Assembly (NCBI GenBank): GCA_945859605.1
Contig: OX243814.1
Coordinates: 27,055,230 to 27,119,229, forward strand
From: Lumbricus rubellus
Taxonomy: Eukaryota; Annelida; Clitellata; Crassiclitellata; Lumbricidae
Direction: 5' to 3'
Length of the DNA: 64,000 bases
Below the pieces are notes generated by a model. The model had not been told where the DNA came from. It was given only the letters and a program-made list of their open reading frames with translations, and made no database searches. The translations under genes and the position numbers were made by a program. This document shows positions 12,173-24,187 of this stretch, in pieces (position 1 is the stretch's first letter; each line of letters begins with the position of its first letter).

Positions 12173-13064
12173 TCGGTCCCCGCTGCTATAAGTTGCCAAG
12201 ATCAGTCCAGAAGTTTTGTCTATGTTGACCCACAAACGGGAATATTGCATTTCTTGAGAGCTGCGGATCGAGCGTCTTTAACAGTTTCGAAGACTACTCA
12301 TGTGTCCCTATGTCATTCGACAGTATACGCCTGATTCCATTGGTCTGGTATGAAGCGACAACCGCGAGCGTTTCTTTTTAGTTGACGCTTTACAAATATA
12401 AAAATGACAATCACAAGTATACAAATTGAAAAGCAAAGCAGTTGAACGAGCGATAGAATATAGCCTACAGTCTGCAATACATACCCGGCTGCGGCAACAT
12501 TCATGTATAGCGAAGCTGTGACAATAATGTTGGCAACACGATGTCGGATGTCATATCATTTAACAAGTCACGAAATGTTTTTATAAATCATCCGTGAGCA
12601 AGAAATATTCAAAGAGCTCTCATGTTTGTAACTGAAATTTTTTCGTATAATTAATGTACATGTATGACGTCGCACGAATTGTCAGATGACGTAACCATGC
12701 TAGGCCTAACTGACGTCATTAACGTTGCTATTGACGACCGTTCGTCTCAACACCAGCAAGACAGTTTGGACAACACAGACGAGAATACAGATCACTTTCG
12801 GCATCTGCAGGAATGAAGATGATGACGATGACGCTTCTTTTTGAACTGTGTTCTTTATTTCTTCGTTTTTGTCGACGTCGTCAAACTCTGCCAACTATAC
12901 AAAGGGAATTATGAGTGTAAGTATAAAAATTAGGTTCAAGGACATGTAGTAAGCTTATATTGTAAAATGAAATTAGCTCTAAAAAGCAATCTCGCAATAT
13001 AGCCTTTAGCCTATTCAGTTTTGATCTATAGATACTGTATGGCCTACCAGCTGAGTGGATGTTT
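12173..13064. other. No supported gene; two hydrophobic frames on minus
   Basis: Two minus-strand frames, 12313-12504 and 12706-12894, each encode one hydrophobic stretch followed by basic residues. The second has an acceptor-like ctttgtatag at its start. They could be exons of a small membrane protein, but neither matches a family I know and the second has no ATG. I leave them uncalled. Confidence 0.2.
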
Positions 13065-13384
13065 GTAATCCGCTCTCTCTAGATCTCTCTCTCAAGCGGA
13101 TAATAATAATTATTATTGTGACATTACGCTCACTGAATTCTTTCTCCTTCTCTTGCTCGCTGTCTCGCTCACTGTCTCTCTGTATCTGTATATCTCTATC
13201 TCTGCCTCAGTCTCTGGCTCAGTCTCTGTCTCCCTCTGTTTCTTTGACTCTATCTCTATGTCTTTGCTTCAGCCTATGTGTGTGTCTCTGTCTGTCTATT
13301 TCTGTCTGTCTGCTTATCTGTCTTCCTCTGTCTCTTTCTATCTGTCTCTGTCTATGTCTCTCTCTCTCAGTCTCTGGTATTAGT
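13065..13384 (+). repeat. (TCTG/TCTC)n pyrimidine repeat
   Basis: About 320 bp of tctctg, tctgtctc and related units. Open frames in it are Ser/Leu/Cys runs and are not coding. Confidence 0.85.
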
Positions 13385-14797
13385 CGCTGCTGATCGCAAC
13401 AGATTGAAAGAAAATCCAATTCTAATGCGTTTGTCATGTCTCCCACTTTCTGTTGTTGCAGACCTTATCGCTATCACCGCACACTATGCTCCGTCACGTA
13501 GACAATGCAATGCCTGCCTGTCACATTGTCCTTGCCAGTTGTCACGTACATGTACACTGTACAGTGCGCTCCAAGAGTGCAAAAAAACAACCCAATTTGC
13601 TGGACGACTTCCAACAAGGCACGCCATCGTAGATAGTTAGCTCACTTAACCTATTCGTTGACAGCAACAAAACGAAGTGACCTTCAGAGTAAAGAAATTT
13701 GTGGCTCTTACGAAGATGATTATTTTCATCAAATGGCAAAAATGTATTCGATTTTTTCCAGACGTACAAGTGGTCGAGTGCGGTTGGCGCCTTGAGGCAA
13801 TTTTTAGCTTGCAAGGAAGAGTAACTGTTATTGTATGCGTGATAGAGTATCCCTCCAAAAGACGAAAGGAGGTAAAATGCAAATGCCAGAGCGATCTAAC
13901 ATTGTGTCACACAGCAAGTTTCAATGCTGCCATAACAAATACCTCCCCTTAAATTTGGCTGTCGCATGCTCACTATTTCTTTTAGTACAATCAGTAACGT
14001 TGAAAAAATTCTAAATTTTGTGCAAACCTAAAGACATCTCAGAGATGGCATAATAATATTATAGTCTACTTTCTTGTAAAGATTTTTCGGTCAACCAGCA
14101 GGTATTTTGGATTAGGGCTACACGGAGAACACGTGCACCGTGAAAGCCTAATACCCTTCCAACAAAGTACATGTATATCTCAGTGTTTACCTCCTGAAAT
14201 AGACTTAACACCTGACGAGCTGCCTGAATTATCGATGTTTCCATTCCACTGACAGTAAAGGCTTCATCGGATATACTTAGTTTAATAGGTTGCTGAAAGA
14301 CAACGTAGGCTTAATGCCGTGCTAGATTGAAATGCAATCCTCGACAATATCGACCATGAAATTTCATACTCAGCTGCTCACAACGCAAGATAGCTGGACG
14401 GATATTGCTCAATGCTGGCTCAACTTCTTATCTAAGTGATATTTCACAGCTGGTACGGTTGCAACCATAGAGATGTGCGTTATATTTATTATAATACATC
14501 TCTATGCGATCTCGGGTTTCGAATAATGTGTGCTTCACGCGTAGGCCTATATTTCCATTACAAGGTATCCTGTGATTTACTGCAAAAATGCTACATGCCC
14601 TACCCATATCCGTGGAGAATCCCAGGACAGTGATGTGAGTAGCATATGTTTTCTCTCTTCTAATACAACGCCGAGGCTCCACTATTGAGTCTTGTGTTGG
14701 CACAACACTGTCCACAGCTTGTCGATCTGGGTACATGAATAGAGAAGTGTTTGACCAGCAACGTACCAGGTACTCTATTGTAGTCATCAAAAACATG
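13385..14797. other. No gene seen
   Basis: Ordinary AT-rich intergenic sequence. Overlapping short frames on both strands near 13540-13950 have no recognisable motif or splice context. Confidence 0.45.
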
Positions 14798-14984
14798 CAG
14801 GGCTGTTTTAAAATTATACCTGCACAACCCCTTCTTTGTCTTCCTATCCTCCATGGTAAATTGCTTCCAATTGGAGGACAATGACCTTTTTGCTAGTTTT
14901 AACTGTACAGAAGTGCTTCTAAAACTGCAAGAAGCCATTTAGAACTGCACATTTCGTGCACAAATGCACGTTAAAAAAGCCCTG
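14798..14984 (-). mobile_element. hAT-like MITE, family A (copy 1)
   Basis: A 187-bp non-autonomous element bounded by cagggctgttttaa and its partner ttaaaaaagccctg. A perfect 8-bp target duplication, aaaacatg, lies at 14790-14797 and 14985-14992. An 8-bp duplication with ends starting CAGGG is the usual mark of hAT transposition. Inside is a conserved block including ccatggtaaatt and cctccat. The same element recurs in the opposite orientation at 26315-26515 and 52692-52886, so here it lies on the minus strand relative to those. Confidence 0.9.
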
Positions 14985-15837
14985 AAAACATGATGCATGT
15001 CGACAGAAAAGCCGACAAGACTAGTGTAAGCTTAATTGAACGTGACTTTGGAGTCCTGGTCAACAGCCGCCTGTCACCTTTCAGTCTTTTGTCATGCAAC
15101 TATACGTGCCAATCATCCGACTAAGGTCTTCCACTGCCATACATCATGTCAGCTGAAAGCTGTTTGTCTTGGAACGAGCATTGGTCATAATTATCCAAAC
15201 CATGATTGATTAAGTAGGCCTACTACAGAGGTGTAGTTGCAGATATAGACCAAAGCGCCTGTATACAACTACACATCTACGACGATATGAAGATGGCCTG
15301 AGATTTTTTTAAACTTTAAACTCTAATGTCTTGTCAAACGTTAGGCCTACCATTAATCACGTTTTGAAGTAGGCCTAGCTTAGGCCTAAATGTATTATCT
15401 GGTAACAGTTCTAATCATTGGTTAGTTTTTGTCCGTGGAATATCATATTCTCCCCGTTTGCGGCTTGCCCATTAGCCTATAGTTAAGCTAATAAAATTTT
15501 CATCTGGTTTTGATGAGTCTTGTGTTTCCTCCTTTTCCGCCCACTCGTTCACCCACGCATGCACGCTATATTATTTTTGTTCCATTGCGCTGTGTGCAGC
15601 GAGCTCCAGTATTTCTTCTGCTCCTCTGTTCTAATGCATGCGTTTCTCCTTTTCATTGCATCGAGCTTCTGAGTCTGCCCGTAAGCTGCTTGCTTCGTCT
15701 CCCTGTTTGGAGTCTAGAATCCTTAATGATGTCCTCCAGCTGCTGCTGCTGCAAAGTCGCTTTGGTGAATAGAACGCTGCATTTAGGAAGCGGCTTTTGA
15801 TATTTTATTTTTATATACCCCGCCGGTCTTTTCAGTA
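14985..15837. other. No gene seen
   Basis: AT-rich sequence with several TAGGCCTA words (15214, 15342, 15371, 15381). The frame at 15510-15800 is Cys/Leu-rich and unsupported. Confidence 0.45.
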
Positions 15838-15843
15838 CAGCAG

Positions 15844-15875
<32 letters not shown>

Positions 15876-15876
15876 A
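15838..15876 (+). repeat. (CAG)n microsatellite
   Basis: Interrupted run of cag and caa units. Not in a recognisable coding context. Confidence 0.85.
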
Positions 15877-17727
15877 CGATAACATCAGTGTTGATGGATG
15901 ACAGTCGACCACTTTGTGAACATACAGAGGAAGGGGTTCACAGGAAGAGGAATTGCTTCCAGCTCCTGAGGGAGGGGGTAGCAGACCTGCTGCTGTTAAC
16001 TGTCACAGAAGGTGCTCAGTCCACTTAGTCATCACCTTATGTTGCCGCAAGAGACATCTTTTTAAAATCATGTTTCTGAAGTCTATTTTGTTATTCGCAT
16101 ACTTTATCCAACGGTTCATGTATCTGAGAACACGATTCTTCTTCAAGGTCATTGGTGAAGGGGGTGAACATTGAATAAGCGACCACAACTTGACAAGGCA
16201 ATACACTATACAAACTCCTCCTGACTACTTTCTTTTGCGGACAGGCTACCACATTATTACTTTCTGGCAAGATCCTATCCATATCATTTTATTATATTTT
16301 GAGCTTTCCAATTTTCCTTCCTCTGATTGCCATTTGGGGGGGGGGTGGGTGTTCAAACACCCAAAACACCCTCCTGTCTACGGCCTTGGCTGGAAGTAAT
16401 CCTTCTTCCTATGAACCCTTCCTCTGACTGTATTTTATTACCAGGAACAATGCTGGATGATGACAAAGGACGGTTACAGAGGGCTAAAGATGGATGCACA
16501 GAACAGATATGCGTGGCGTCATTGGACATATGAACCTGTCTGATGGCAGAGAACCAAAGAAGAGAAGATTGCCTATTATACACGAAATCTCTTCACTTGC
16601 TCTGTCTGTTCCAACCTTCTGAAATTCGCAATCATAATTCTCATCTCGTATAGACGATATCCCTATATCATCTTTCGAAATTAATGATTTGACGTCTTCG
16701 GTTTAATCATATCCATTGCCACACGAACCACATGCGCTATGTAAATGCTGAAGGCCGAGTCTCCAGTTTCGATCTTCATCGGTGTACATTCTCTTAATAC
16801 AAAAGACTCTTCTCTTTCCTGATAAGTCTACCGTCCATATATTATTCTATTTCCAATTTTATTTGATTTTTTTAAAAAGTCGCCTATTTGCCAAATGCCG
16901 TCATTTCTGTTCTAATTGTCAAAAATTGGCGCAGGAATGCTTTAGCTCAGGGCAATACGGTGCAAAGCCGTTCGTACTTGTCGCCAATTTTTTCGCATAG
17001 GGGGGGCAGCAATTCAGGGGGGCAGCAATTCAGTTGCGTTTTGTTCTAAATATTGCGCGTGGATGATGTGGACATTGCAAAAAATAAGAGTTGTGTACAG
17101 GACATATCCATCCAAACTGTTATATTTGCTGTAAAATTGATGTAAATTCTGGCCGTTAATATTATAATTATTCCATGTAGGCTACTCAAAGACGTAGACT
17201 TATGCATGCAATGATATAGGCTACAATTATTTTATTAGTCCTATTTGCACTGGATGCGACTCAAGTCTGGAACCTGCGTGCAACCACATTGAAGCAAAGA
17301 CAGACGGAAAAAAAATTGTTGCACACGAGGATGAGCTGAGACGAAAAGTAATTATTTTTGAGTGAAAGGGCAATACGTCACGCAATACGTCACGCCAGAT
17401 GCTGCTGCACGTAGCGACATCTGATGTTTGACAGACGCGTATATCGCAATCAATCTTAGGTCATTCGAGGTCTTTGGTCGTCTGCTACGACGGTCTCCGT
17501 GGACTTCACTGGTCTTCAGTGTAGTCTCCATGCATTCTGTCTCAAAACTTCAAAAGTATCATGCACGCTATAGGCTTACACAGCACACACAAATGAGAAA
17601 AAACTCTTCCAGTGCCAGTCCCAAGCCTGAATGAAGGAGAAGGGTGTCGCTAACGATCTTTGTTATTACACAGCGACGTTCAATTGAAAATATCTATCTA
17701 CCTAGTACCTACCAATTTGAATGTTGA
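15877..17727. other. No gene; partial hAT-like end at ~16340-16390
   Basis: Near 16340-16390 the words gtgttcaaacaccc, aaaacaccc and ctacggccttgg resemble the element at 63142-63455, suggesting a truncated copy. A dispersed-repeat copy with agtcccaagcc lies at about 17610-17670. No gene is supported. Confidence 0.35.
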
Positions 17728-17939
17728 CCAGTGGCGGCGCCAGGATTTCAGTTTTGGGGGGCTGAACTCGCGGAGGAAATTTTCTGTTTTCATTCGCCAA
17801 AATTTCTGACAACCTTTTTCAGTCATTTGGTTCATTTTTTGGGAGGGGAAGGGGCTAATCGTCAAAATATTTTATTTTTACATGAAAAAATCGATGGCCT
17901 TTGGGGGGCTTAACCCCCTACACTCTAGCGCCGCTACTG
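17728..17939 (+). mobile_element. hAT-like MITE with CAGTGGCGGCGCCAG end
   Basis: A 212-bp element whose left end ccagtggcggcgccaggat pairs with the right end ctagcgccgctactg. Flanks aatgttga (17720-17727) and aatgtcga (17940-17947) match at 7 of 8 positions, consistent with a mutated 8-bp duplication. The interior is rich in T and G runs and has no coding. Confidence 0.75.
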
Positions 17940-19354
17940 AATGTCGAAGACTAGAATACTGCAGTATGACCAGCTTACACTGTCATTATGGGTTCTCATT
18001 GAAATCAGCCACTGTTTGCACTCTGCCAGTGCCAGTCCCAAGTCTGGATGAAGAAGGAGGGCGACACTAATCATCTTTGTCATGGCTGTGTCGTTATACA
18101 ACAACAAGCATTAGTCTATTGGCCCTCGAATCTCTCTTGGTCTCACTTGATCATTACCCGTGTCCGTCTGTCTGTCTGTTGTATGGTCTTTATCATTCTG
18201 TTGCTCATTGTCTGTCTTTGTATGCTTGTGTCCATTCTTGGTCATGTGGTAAACAACTGCATTTCAAGAGACTAATCACGGTGGCGAACCGCCTCCGCCG
18301 CCTCCTCCTCCTCCGCTTCCGCCATCTTCTTAATCAAGTTGAGAGAAGGAAATTATTTCAAACCCACTGCCGTCGTCATCGTCGTTCACCTTGCTTCTTG
18401 TTTCGTTGATTCGTCAACCAACAGCAGCGACACCTACGATTGTTTTTTTTTCATCTGGGAAATATATTAAAGTGCACTATAATTATTATTATTATTATTC
18501 CTATTATTATTCAGCAGCATCCACTCTTATATGCTGACGCGTCCATTTCGTAAACACGTTTAATGAGATGGCTTTGCACGTCACAGTCGCAAAATATCCG
18601 GTGTTTCTATCCGAAAAGTATCTGTTGCTAGCAACGGACTTGGCGGATATGAGTTTATAAAAACTAGGCCAGGCTAAAAATAATGGAAGTTGTTATAACG
18701 GAACCATAATGAAGAATTGTCCTTGTTGAAAGCTGCTAGTCATTAAAAACTGATTATATGTAGGTCTACTTGTCCTGAAACAAAACCCATGAATTTTTAC
18801 AGCTGGTGTCTGCATCATTCTGTATGCCTTGTTGCCTCTAAAAACCGTGATATTATTTACTATCGTATGATTAAAGTTTGGTTCACTAGTAAAACATAGA
18901 TCATACGCTAAAGATAAAGGACATCAGATGATTCAGATAAGAAAGATCAGAACATTCACTACCGGGAGTCCGGGATTTGTATTTATATACATACACAAAG
19001 ACTAAAAAAAGGTAATCAGAAAAAGAAAAAAAAGAAAGACGAAACATTGCAACAGCAAAATACTAAGCGAAAAAAGTTATGAGAAAAATAATCCATCCGT
19101 CTATCAGCGGTGTGTCGCATATGCGCCTCAGTGGTTGCCGCTCGCCGATCTGCCGCTTGTACCCCGCCAGAAACCCGGATCTCCCCAAAGTAAAGAGACT
19201 AGATCAAACACTGCTTAGACCTATCAATGTAGAGCTTTGTAGACATACTTTGAGATCACACGCCAGGTCTTACTCCCATTCGTTTAGGCATAGGCATATG
19301 GGGAGGAGAAACAACGACTTTTCATATAAAATGGGTAGGGTCTATAGGCTATGG
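17940..19354. other. No gene seen
   Basis: Contains the third agtcccaagtc dispersed-repeat copy (about 18025-18085), a cctcctcctcctccg tract near 18300 and an (ATT)n microsatellite at about 18479-18512. No protein homology is recognised. Confidence 0.45.
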
Positions 19355-19841
19355 CAGTGATTCTTAACCAGTGTTCGACCGAACCCCAGGGGTTCGGTGA
19401 GCCAGTGCCAGGGGTTCGGCAGAGGTCCTCTGAAACATACATATTCAGTGAAAAATCATCTGCTATTTTTTCAACTTTTATTTAATAACTTTTGTTTGAA
19501 ACCTTATTAAATTTAAAGCTGCTCATCCTGTTAACCTCAGTTTTGGCTTACTGCACCAGTGCACCTCCTGATAATTAATTAACACCGGCAGGCATCTTTC
19601 TGTGAAGTAATATAAGGTATTATACCGATTAGATAGGCCTATGCAATTTTTCGTTGTTTTTCTGCAGAAATAGCATCGTATGACGTACGATAAAAGCAAA
19701 TATTGCCATTTTCTTATAATATTTATACCGCAGAGTATGTCAAGCAAAAAAGAAAAATTATGGTTCAAACTTGAGGGGTTCGGTGAATGGTCATGGATTT
19801 CTCTTGGGGTTCGGCTCCCTTGAAAAGGTTAAGAACCACTG
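19355..19841 (+). mobile_element. hAT-like MITE with CAGTGATTCTTAACC ends
   Basis: A 487-bp element with ends cagtgattcttaacc and ggttaagaaccactg, flanked by a perfect 8-bp duplication ggctatgg (19347-19354 and 19842-19849). Ends of the form CAGTGGTTCTTAACC are widespread in hAT non-autonomous elements. Internal ggggttcgg words near both ends extend the inverted repeat. A left-end-only relative lies near 43362. No transposase is encoded. Confidence 0.9.
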
Positions 19842-20995
19842 GGCTATGGTATTGGAGGTGAGCTACATGTAGGAAGAGGACGTAGGAGTGATTGTGAGAA
19901 GAAGTGCTAAACCTTCAAGATAAAGTGCTGAAGCAGCAGAAAATGGTTACTCAACTTAAGGCGTGATTAGAATGTCAATAAATTATTATTAGTCACCGGA
20001 GACAAGAATACAATAATTAATGTGGTTGAACAAATCACTACTGATTAGGCCACAGTTGGAATACTGCATCCAGATATTGAATCCATATCACTGTTCTTTG
20101 CAGCGATTTGTTTTGAAATAGGCCTAGGCTTGATAATGTAGGCCTAGGCCCTAATTACATTTAGCTAAGATCGTTTACCTTAAAACTTGGATTCCTGTTG
20201 GGTGTAAATTTTCAAATTCATGTTTATTTGAACTTATCTGCGTTAGAAACTAAACAGGCCTAATTAAATAACTTGTTTAAATGGCCTAATATTAGCAATG
20301 ATGATGCCTATAAATTCTACAATCTAGCCTATATTTTCCTATTAATTTTATACTTACTTTACCGCTTATAAAAACGAACCAGTGAAAGAATATCTACTTT
20401 AATTGGTTCTCAGCTCCGAAGTTGAAATTTCATATTGACGCGCATCAAAGATGAAGTGTCATAGCGCTAAATAAATGGGCTTTCTTTTAAATGATAGGTG
20501 GATCACGTGAGATTGGTCATGCGCAGAGACTCAGTTTTCGTTTCGTCTGCCCTGAAGAAATAAACATTTCCCAGACATGGATTCTGATTTCTGTATGTCA
20601 AACGATCGAGTTGGATTCGACTGATTTCAACATCAGTCTATCGACAAGGGTCGAATGGTGCAGAAGAAATAGAATACTATATTCATCAGGCAATGGGGAT
20701 CTCAGATTGCCTGACGGTGTGAGCTAATTCTACTGCTTTATGAACTCAGATTCACTCTTAAAGTAGCCTAATTTTTGACTAGCAGGAGTTTCGGATTAAA
20801 TGTTGATGGAATACCGGCCTTACAGTAGCGAACTATGGGCCATATAGGCCTACATGTAGACTATCTAGAAATTTATCTAGCTCCTTTTAACAAATTTTAA
20901 AAGCGCAAGCCCGCGTGACCGCATCTAATAGATTTTGAAAAGCGCATGTCCTCATCTGAGAAAGTACCTAGGCCTACATCCAATTAATGGAAAGC
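19842..20995. other. No gene seen
   Basis: AT-rich intergenic DNA. The only conspicuous feature is several TAGGCCTA words near 20120, 20140, 20848 and 20969. Confidence 0.45.
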
Positions 20996-21402
20996 CTATT
21001 GTCGCGAACCTGGGATTTCCCCCCTGAGCCGTCCCCCTGGATTTTCCCCCTCCAGGGTTATGTTCTGCTCTCGGCTTGGGTTCCCTAGGCTCCGCCTCCC
21101 GGCTTTTGTTCCTCGGCTTCTGTTCCTCGGCTTCTGTTCCCGGCTTGTGTTCCCTAGGCCCCGCCTCCCGGCTTCTGTTCCCCGGTTTGTGTTCTCCGGC
21201 TTGTGTTCCCGGCTTCTGTTCCCGGCTTGTGTTCCCTAGGCTCCGCCTACCGGCTTCTGTTCCCCGGCTTGTGTTCTCCGGCTTGTGTTCCCGGCTTCTG
21301 TTCCCGGCTTGTGTTCCCTAGGCTCCGCCTCCCGGCTTGTGTTCCCCGGCTTGTGTTCTCCGGCTTGTGTTCCCTAGGCTCCGCCTCCCGGCTGGGACAA
21401 GC

Positions 21403-21410
21403 TATAAATA
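21403..21410 (+). promoter_or_regulatory. TATA box in 5' LTR
   Basis: The sequence gctataaatagagg just after the U3 tandem repeats is a strong TATA element. The same sequence is in the 3' LTR at about 25080-25087. Confidence 0.8.
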
Positions 21411-21586
21411 GAGGACGAGAGGGAAGATAGTCGGTCAGCCGCAGAGAGTCAGCCTGAGAGAGTCGTTGTGAAGCCAGTTCGAAGCCAGTCGTTGTGAAGT
21501 TAGTCGGTCAGTCTGGGGTTCAGTTCCGCAGTGATAATTAGACAGTCGTTGCGTGCTTTCATTACGTGCTGCTATCGTGAAGAGTT

Positions 21587-21592
21587 AATAAA
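21587..21592 (+). terminator. LTR polyadenylation signal AATAAA
   Basis: AATAAA lies about 180 bp after the TATA box; the 3' LTR copy at about 25264 would end the element transcript. Confidence 0.6.
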
Positions 21593-21778
21593 CTATTGAA
21601 AAGAACTCTGTGTCTTCAGTATTTCTCGTGGGGAAAAGACGTTCTGTGACTTTGGTTCGAATCGCCGTCGGCAGAAGTGGTGTAAGTCCTTCGAAATACC
21701 ACGAAAGCCGAACTTACGCTCCCGGGGAGCGACACGCGTGCCTTACCCCAGACCGGCACATCCCGTTTTACGTTACAC

Positions 21779-21795
21779 TGGTACCAGAAGTGGGG
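21779..21795 (+). promoter_or_regulatory. Putative primer binding site
   Basis: tggtaccagaagtgggg begins one base after the LTR terminal CA and starts with the TGG expected to pair with the CCA end of a tRNA. I cannot assign the tRNA from memory. Confidence 0.65.
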
Positions 21796-21835
21796 TTCTT
21801 GAAGTTCTGCCGACAGCAACCTGAGTCAACCGAGA

Positions 21836-24187
21836 ATGCTGACGGAAGACGATGAGATCACGATCCAGTATCCGAGGCCTGGTGAAATCCGCACGCCACC
21901 CGACTTGCCTACGCCTGCAGCCCGCCGATCGACAATGGAGGGACCGCCGGACCGGAACGTTATGATCGAAGTACTCGGTTCCGACGACGATGAGACACCG
22001 GCGACGATGAGCTACCGAGAAAGGACTGACCGACTGGCTGCGAGGTCAGAATTGGAGGACCTTGGGAAACTGCTGCGAAGCCGACCCGCACCGATGAAAC
22101 CCGGACGATTTGATGGGACCGGTTCGCTGGAGTCGTTTCTGGTGCAATTCGAGGTTTGCGCCCGCCACAACAAATGGACAGCGTCGGAAAAGGTCGACCA
22201 CTTACGGTGTGCGTTGGAAAAGGCAGCGACGCAACTTCTCTGGGACTTCGGAGCGCAGCAGAACGTAAGCTACGAGGAATTGGTGGAACGTCTCCGGCAG
22301 AGATACGGGGCAGAAGGTCAGGCTGAAACCTTCCGTGCCCAGCTGTATTATCGTCGCCAACGAGCAGAAGAAAGTCTGAGTGATCTGCTTCACGAGATTC
22401 GCCGTCTCGTCGTATTGGCGTATCCTGTCCCGTCGAATGAGACGACCCAGATCATCGCGAGAGACTCGTTTCTTGAGGCCATGCGAGACCGCGAACTTTC
22501 GCTGAAAGTACGAGAGAGGGAGCCGAAGTCTCTCGATGAAGCTTACCGCACCGCCCTTCGTCTGGAAGCCTACCAGAGAACATCGGAGAGCGACGACCGA
22601 AGGATACCTCCGAATCGCGTCAGGGGTACTCAAGAGACTGACGTGAGTACCCAGATCCAGTCTACACTTGACCGGTTTTTGGAGACGCAACGAGACGACC
22701 AACGTCGATGGCAACGCGAGATGGAGAGACGGATCGACCAACAGTTCCAGGAACTGCGAGGCCGAGCTCCTACCGACGACGATCTGGGGCGCGACGATCG
22801 CCCCGGAAACCGCAGCGTCAGCGACCCACGCCAGGAAGGTTCGAGACGGGGTGTGACCTGCTACAACTGCAACCGAGCGGGTCATATCTCCCGCAATTGT
22901 CGACAGCCGCGACGCCCTTCCAATCGCCGGAACGACGACGAGACGACCGGAACAGAAGAGCCATCGAACCCGGTGGCCATGAATCATACGACGCGTTCCA
23001 GACTGGCGGACCGCGCTACCAATAACGCCATCTACATCAGAGGAACAATCAACGGACGACCGCAGATGTGCTTGATCGACACTGGATCGGAAGTCAGCCT
23101 GATCCCATCTACGAGTGTCGACGGGTTAGAACTACGTTCATGTAATCGTTCTTTGGCTGCTAATGGGTCTGATATTAGGATCCTTGGTGAGGTCCCGGTC
23201 CCCATTAAAATTGGGAGAGGTTTTAATATCCCGACCACGTTTCTGGTGTCCGACCAGATTACCGAGCCCATGTTAGGCATGGATTGGCTCAGGCAACACC
23301 GCTGTAGATTAGGATTTGGTGTCGGTGCATTATTTGTTGGACGTAGGCGCATTTCTTTAGTGCGAGGTAACGGGTCCACGTGGTGTCGTAGGGTGATGGT
23401 TGCGGAGGAGGTTGTAGTGCCTCCTAAGTGCCAGAACGATATTCCAGTGAAAACTGTGTATGGGGACTTGACCACGGTCGCTCCCGCTTGGATAACGGAG
23501 GCCCAAGAGGTTAAACCAGAGGTTCATCTTGCCCGTGTAGAGGTAGATGCTAGGATTAAAACCCAGGTGAGAGTAGTAGACTTGGTTAATGAGACCCCGT
23601 TTAGTGAGACACTGTTAGCAGATTTGCCGGAAGAGGTATCTTCTGAGACCCAACAACAGGTAACGGAACTCCCAGTTAAGTCTACAGATGTTTCTGTAAG
23701 AGATAGTGAGAAAGCGCTTGAGCTTGATAATAGACTTGAGACTGGAGATAGGTTATTTGTGGACCCGCCCATAAGGCGTAAATTATTGCCGCAGAGAAAG
23801 TCTGTGGATGGAGATTTGATTAGTTTATCCCCGGCCCTGGTACTGCTTATGGTTTTTCTGAGCGTAATTTTCAGTGGTTCTAAGATAGTGGAAGCCATTC
23901 CGATGGTCAATTTAGAGGCTATTTCTGTTGCCCGAGTATTCGTGAAAATTGTTATTGTCGGACACGGGGCCCATTTACGAATCTATTTGTATCCGGGAAA
24001 GAAATTTGTGGGATCCTTTTTCGGAAGCGTTGCAAAAGTCTGGGGAAGGTTATGTACAGCCATCAGGAAAGTAGGGATGAGGGACGGGTCAACTGGTCGA
24101 CCCGATCTATGGACGACCCGCAGCTTTGACCGGGCGGAACCACGCCCGAAGCGGACAGTGCGCCGACCTGCCCGTTATCAAGACTGA
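21836..24187 (+). CDS. Gag-protease polyprotein of LTR element (783 aa, pol-deleted)
   Basis: Single open frame starting 57 bp after the primer-binding-like site. Residues about 75-250 are a helical, Arg/Glu-rich gag capsid-like region. Residues 342-355 form a CCHC zinc knuckle (CYNCNRAGHISRNC) behind an Arg-rich stretch. A retropepsin-like segment follows, with the active-site triplet D-T-G at 415-417 (LIDTGSEVSLIP) and later the family-typical LGMDWL. The LADLPEE region resembles the spacer before reverse transcriptase in Ty3/gypsy pol, but no polymerase follows. The frame continues through a hydrophobic segment (about 663-682) to a basic tail ending RRPARYQD, like the end of a gypsy integrase. 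The simplest reading is an internal pol deletion that kept the frame open. Confidence 0.85.
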   Translation: MLTEDDEITIQYPRPGEIRTPPDLPTPAARRSTMEGPPDRNVMIEVLGSDDDETPATMSYRERTDRLAARSELEDLGKLLRSRPAPMKPGRFDGTGSLESFLVQFEVCARHNKWTASEKVDHLRCALEKAATQLLWDFGAQQNVSYEELVERLRQRYGAEGQAETFRAQLYYRRQRAEESLSDLLHEIRRLVVLAYPVPSNETTQIIARDSFLEAMRDRELSLKVREREPKSLDEAYRTALRLEAYQRTSESDDRRIPPNRVRGTQETDVSTQIQSTLDRFLETQRDDQRRWQREMERRIDQQFQELRGRAPTDDDLGRDDRPGNRSVSDPRQEGSRRGVTCYNCNRAGHISRNCRQPRRPSNRRNDDETTGTEEPSNPVAMNHTTRSRLADRATNNAIYIRGTINGRPQMCLIDTGSEVSLIPSTSVDGLELRSCNRSLAANGSDIRILGEVPVPIKIGRGFNIPTTFLVSDQITEPMLGMDWLRQHRCRLGFGVGALFVGRRRISLVRGNGSTWCRRVMVAEEVVVPPKCQNDIPVKTVYGDLTTVAPAWITEAQEVKPEVHLARVEVDARIKTQVRVVDLVNETPFSETLLADLPEEVSSETQQQVTELPVKSTDVSVRDSEKALELDNRLETGDRLFVDPPIRRKLLPQRKSVDGDLISLSPALVLLMVFLSVIFSGSKIVEAIPMVNLEAISVARVFVKIVIVGHGAHLRIYLYPGKKFVGSFFGSVAKVWGRLCTAIRKVGMRDGSTGRPDLWTTRSFDRAEPRPKRTVRRPARYQD

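Larger units (their letters stand above)
21000..21777 (+). repeat. 5' LTR
   Basis: 778 bp beginning tgtcgcgaacc and ending cgttaca. Its U3 part (about 21060-21390) is made of GC-rich tandem repeats, with ccctagg recurring about every 82 bp in the right half. A TATA box (tataaata) lies at 21403-21410 and a polyadenylation signal AATAAA at 21587-21592, placing the R region between them. Confidence 0.93.

Noticed and set aside
12313..12894. Two-exon small membrane protein on minus
   Set aside because: Each frame has one hydrophobic stretch, but there is no ATG in the second, no firm donor-acceptor pair and no recognised homologue.
22202..23910. Minus-strand frames opposite the gag-protease ORF
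   Set aside because: They are shadows of the plus-strand retroelement frame, which carries the CCHC and DTG motifs.
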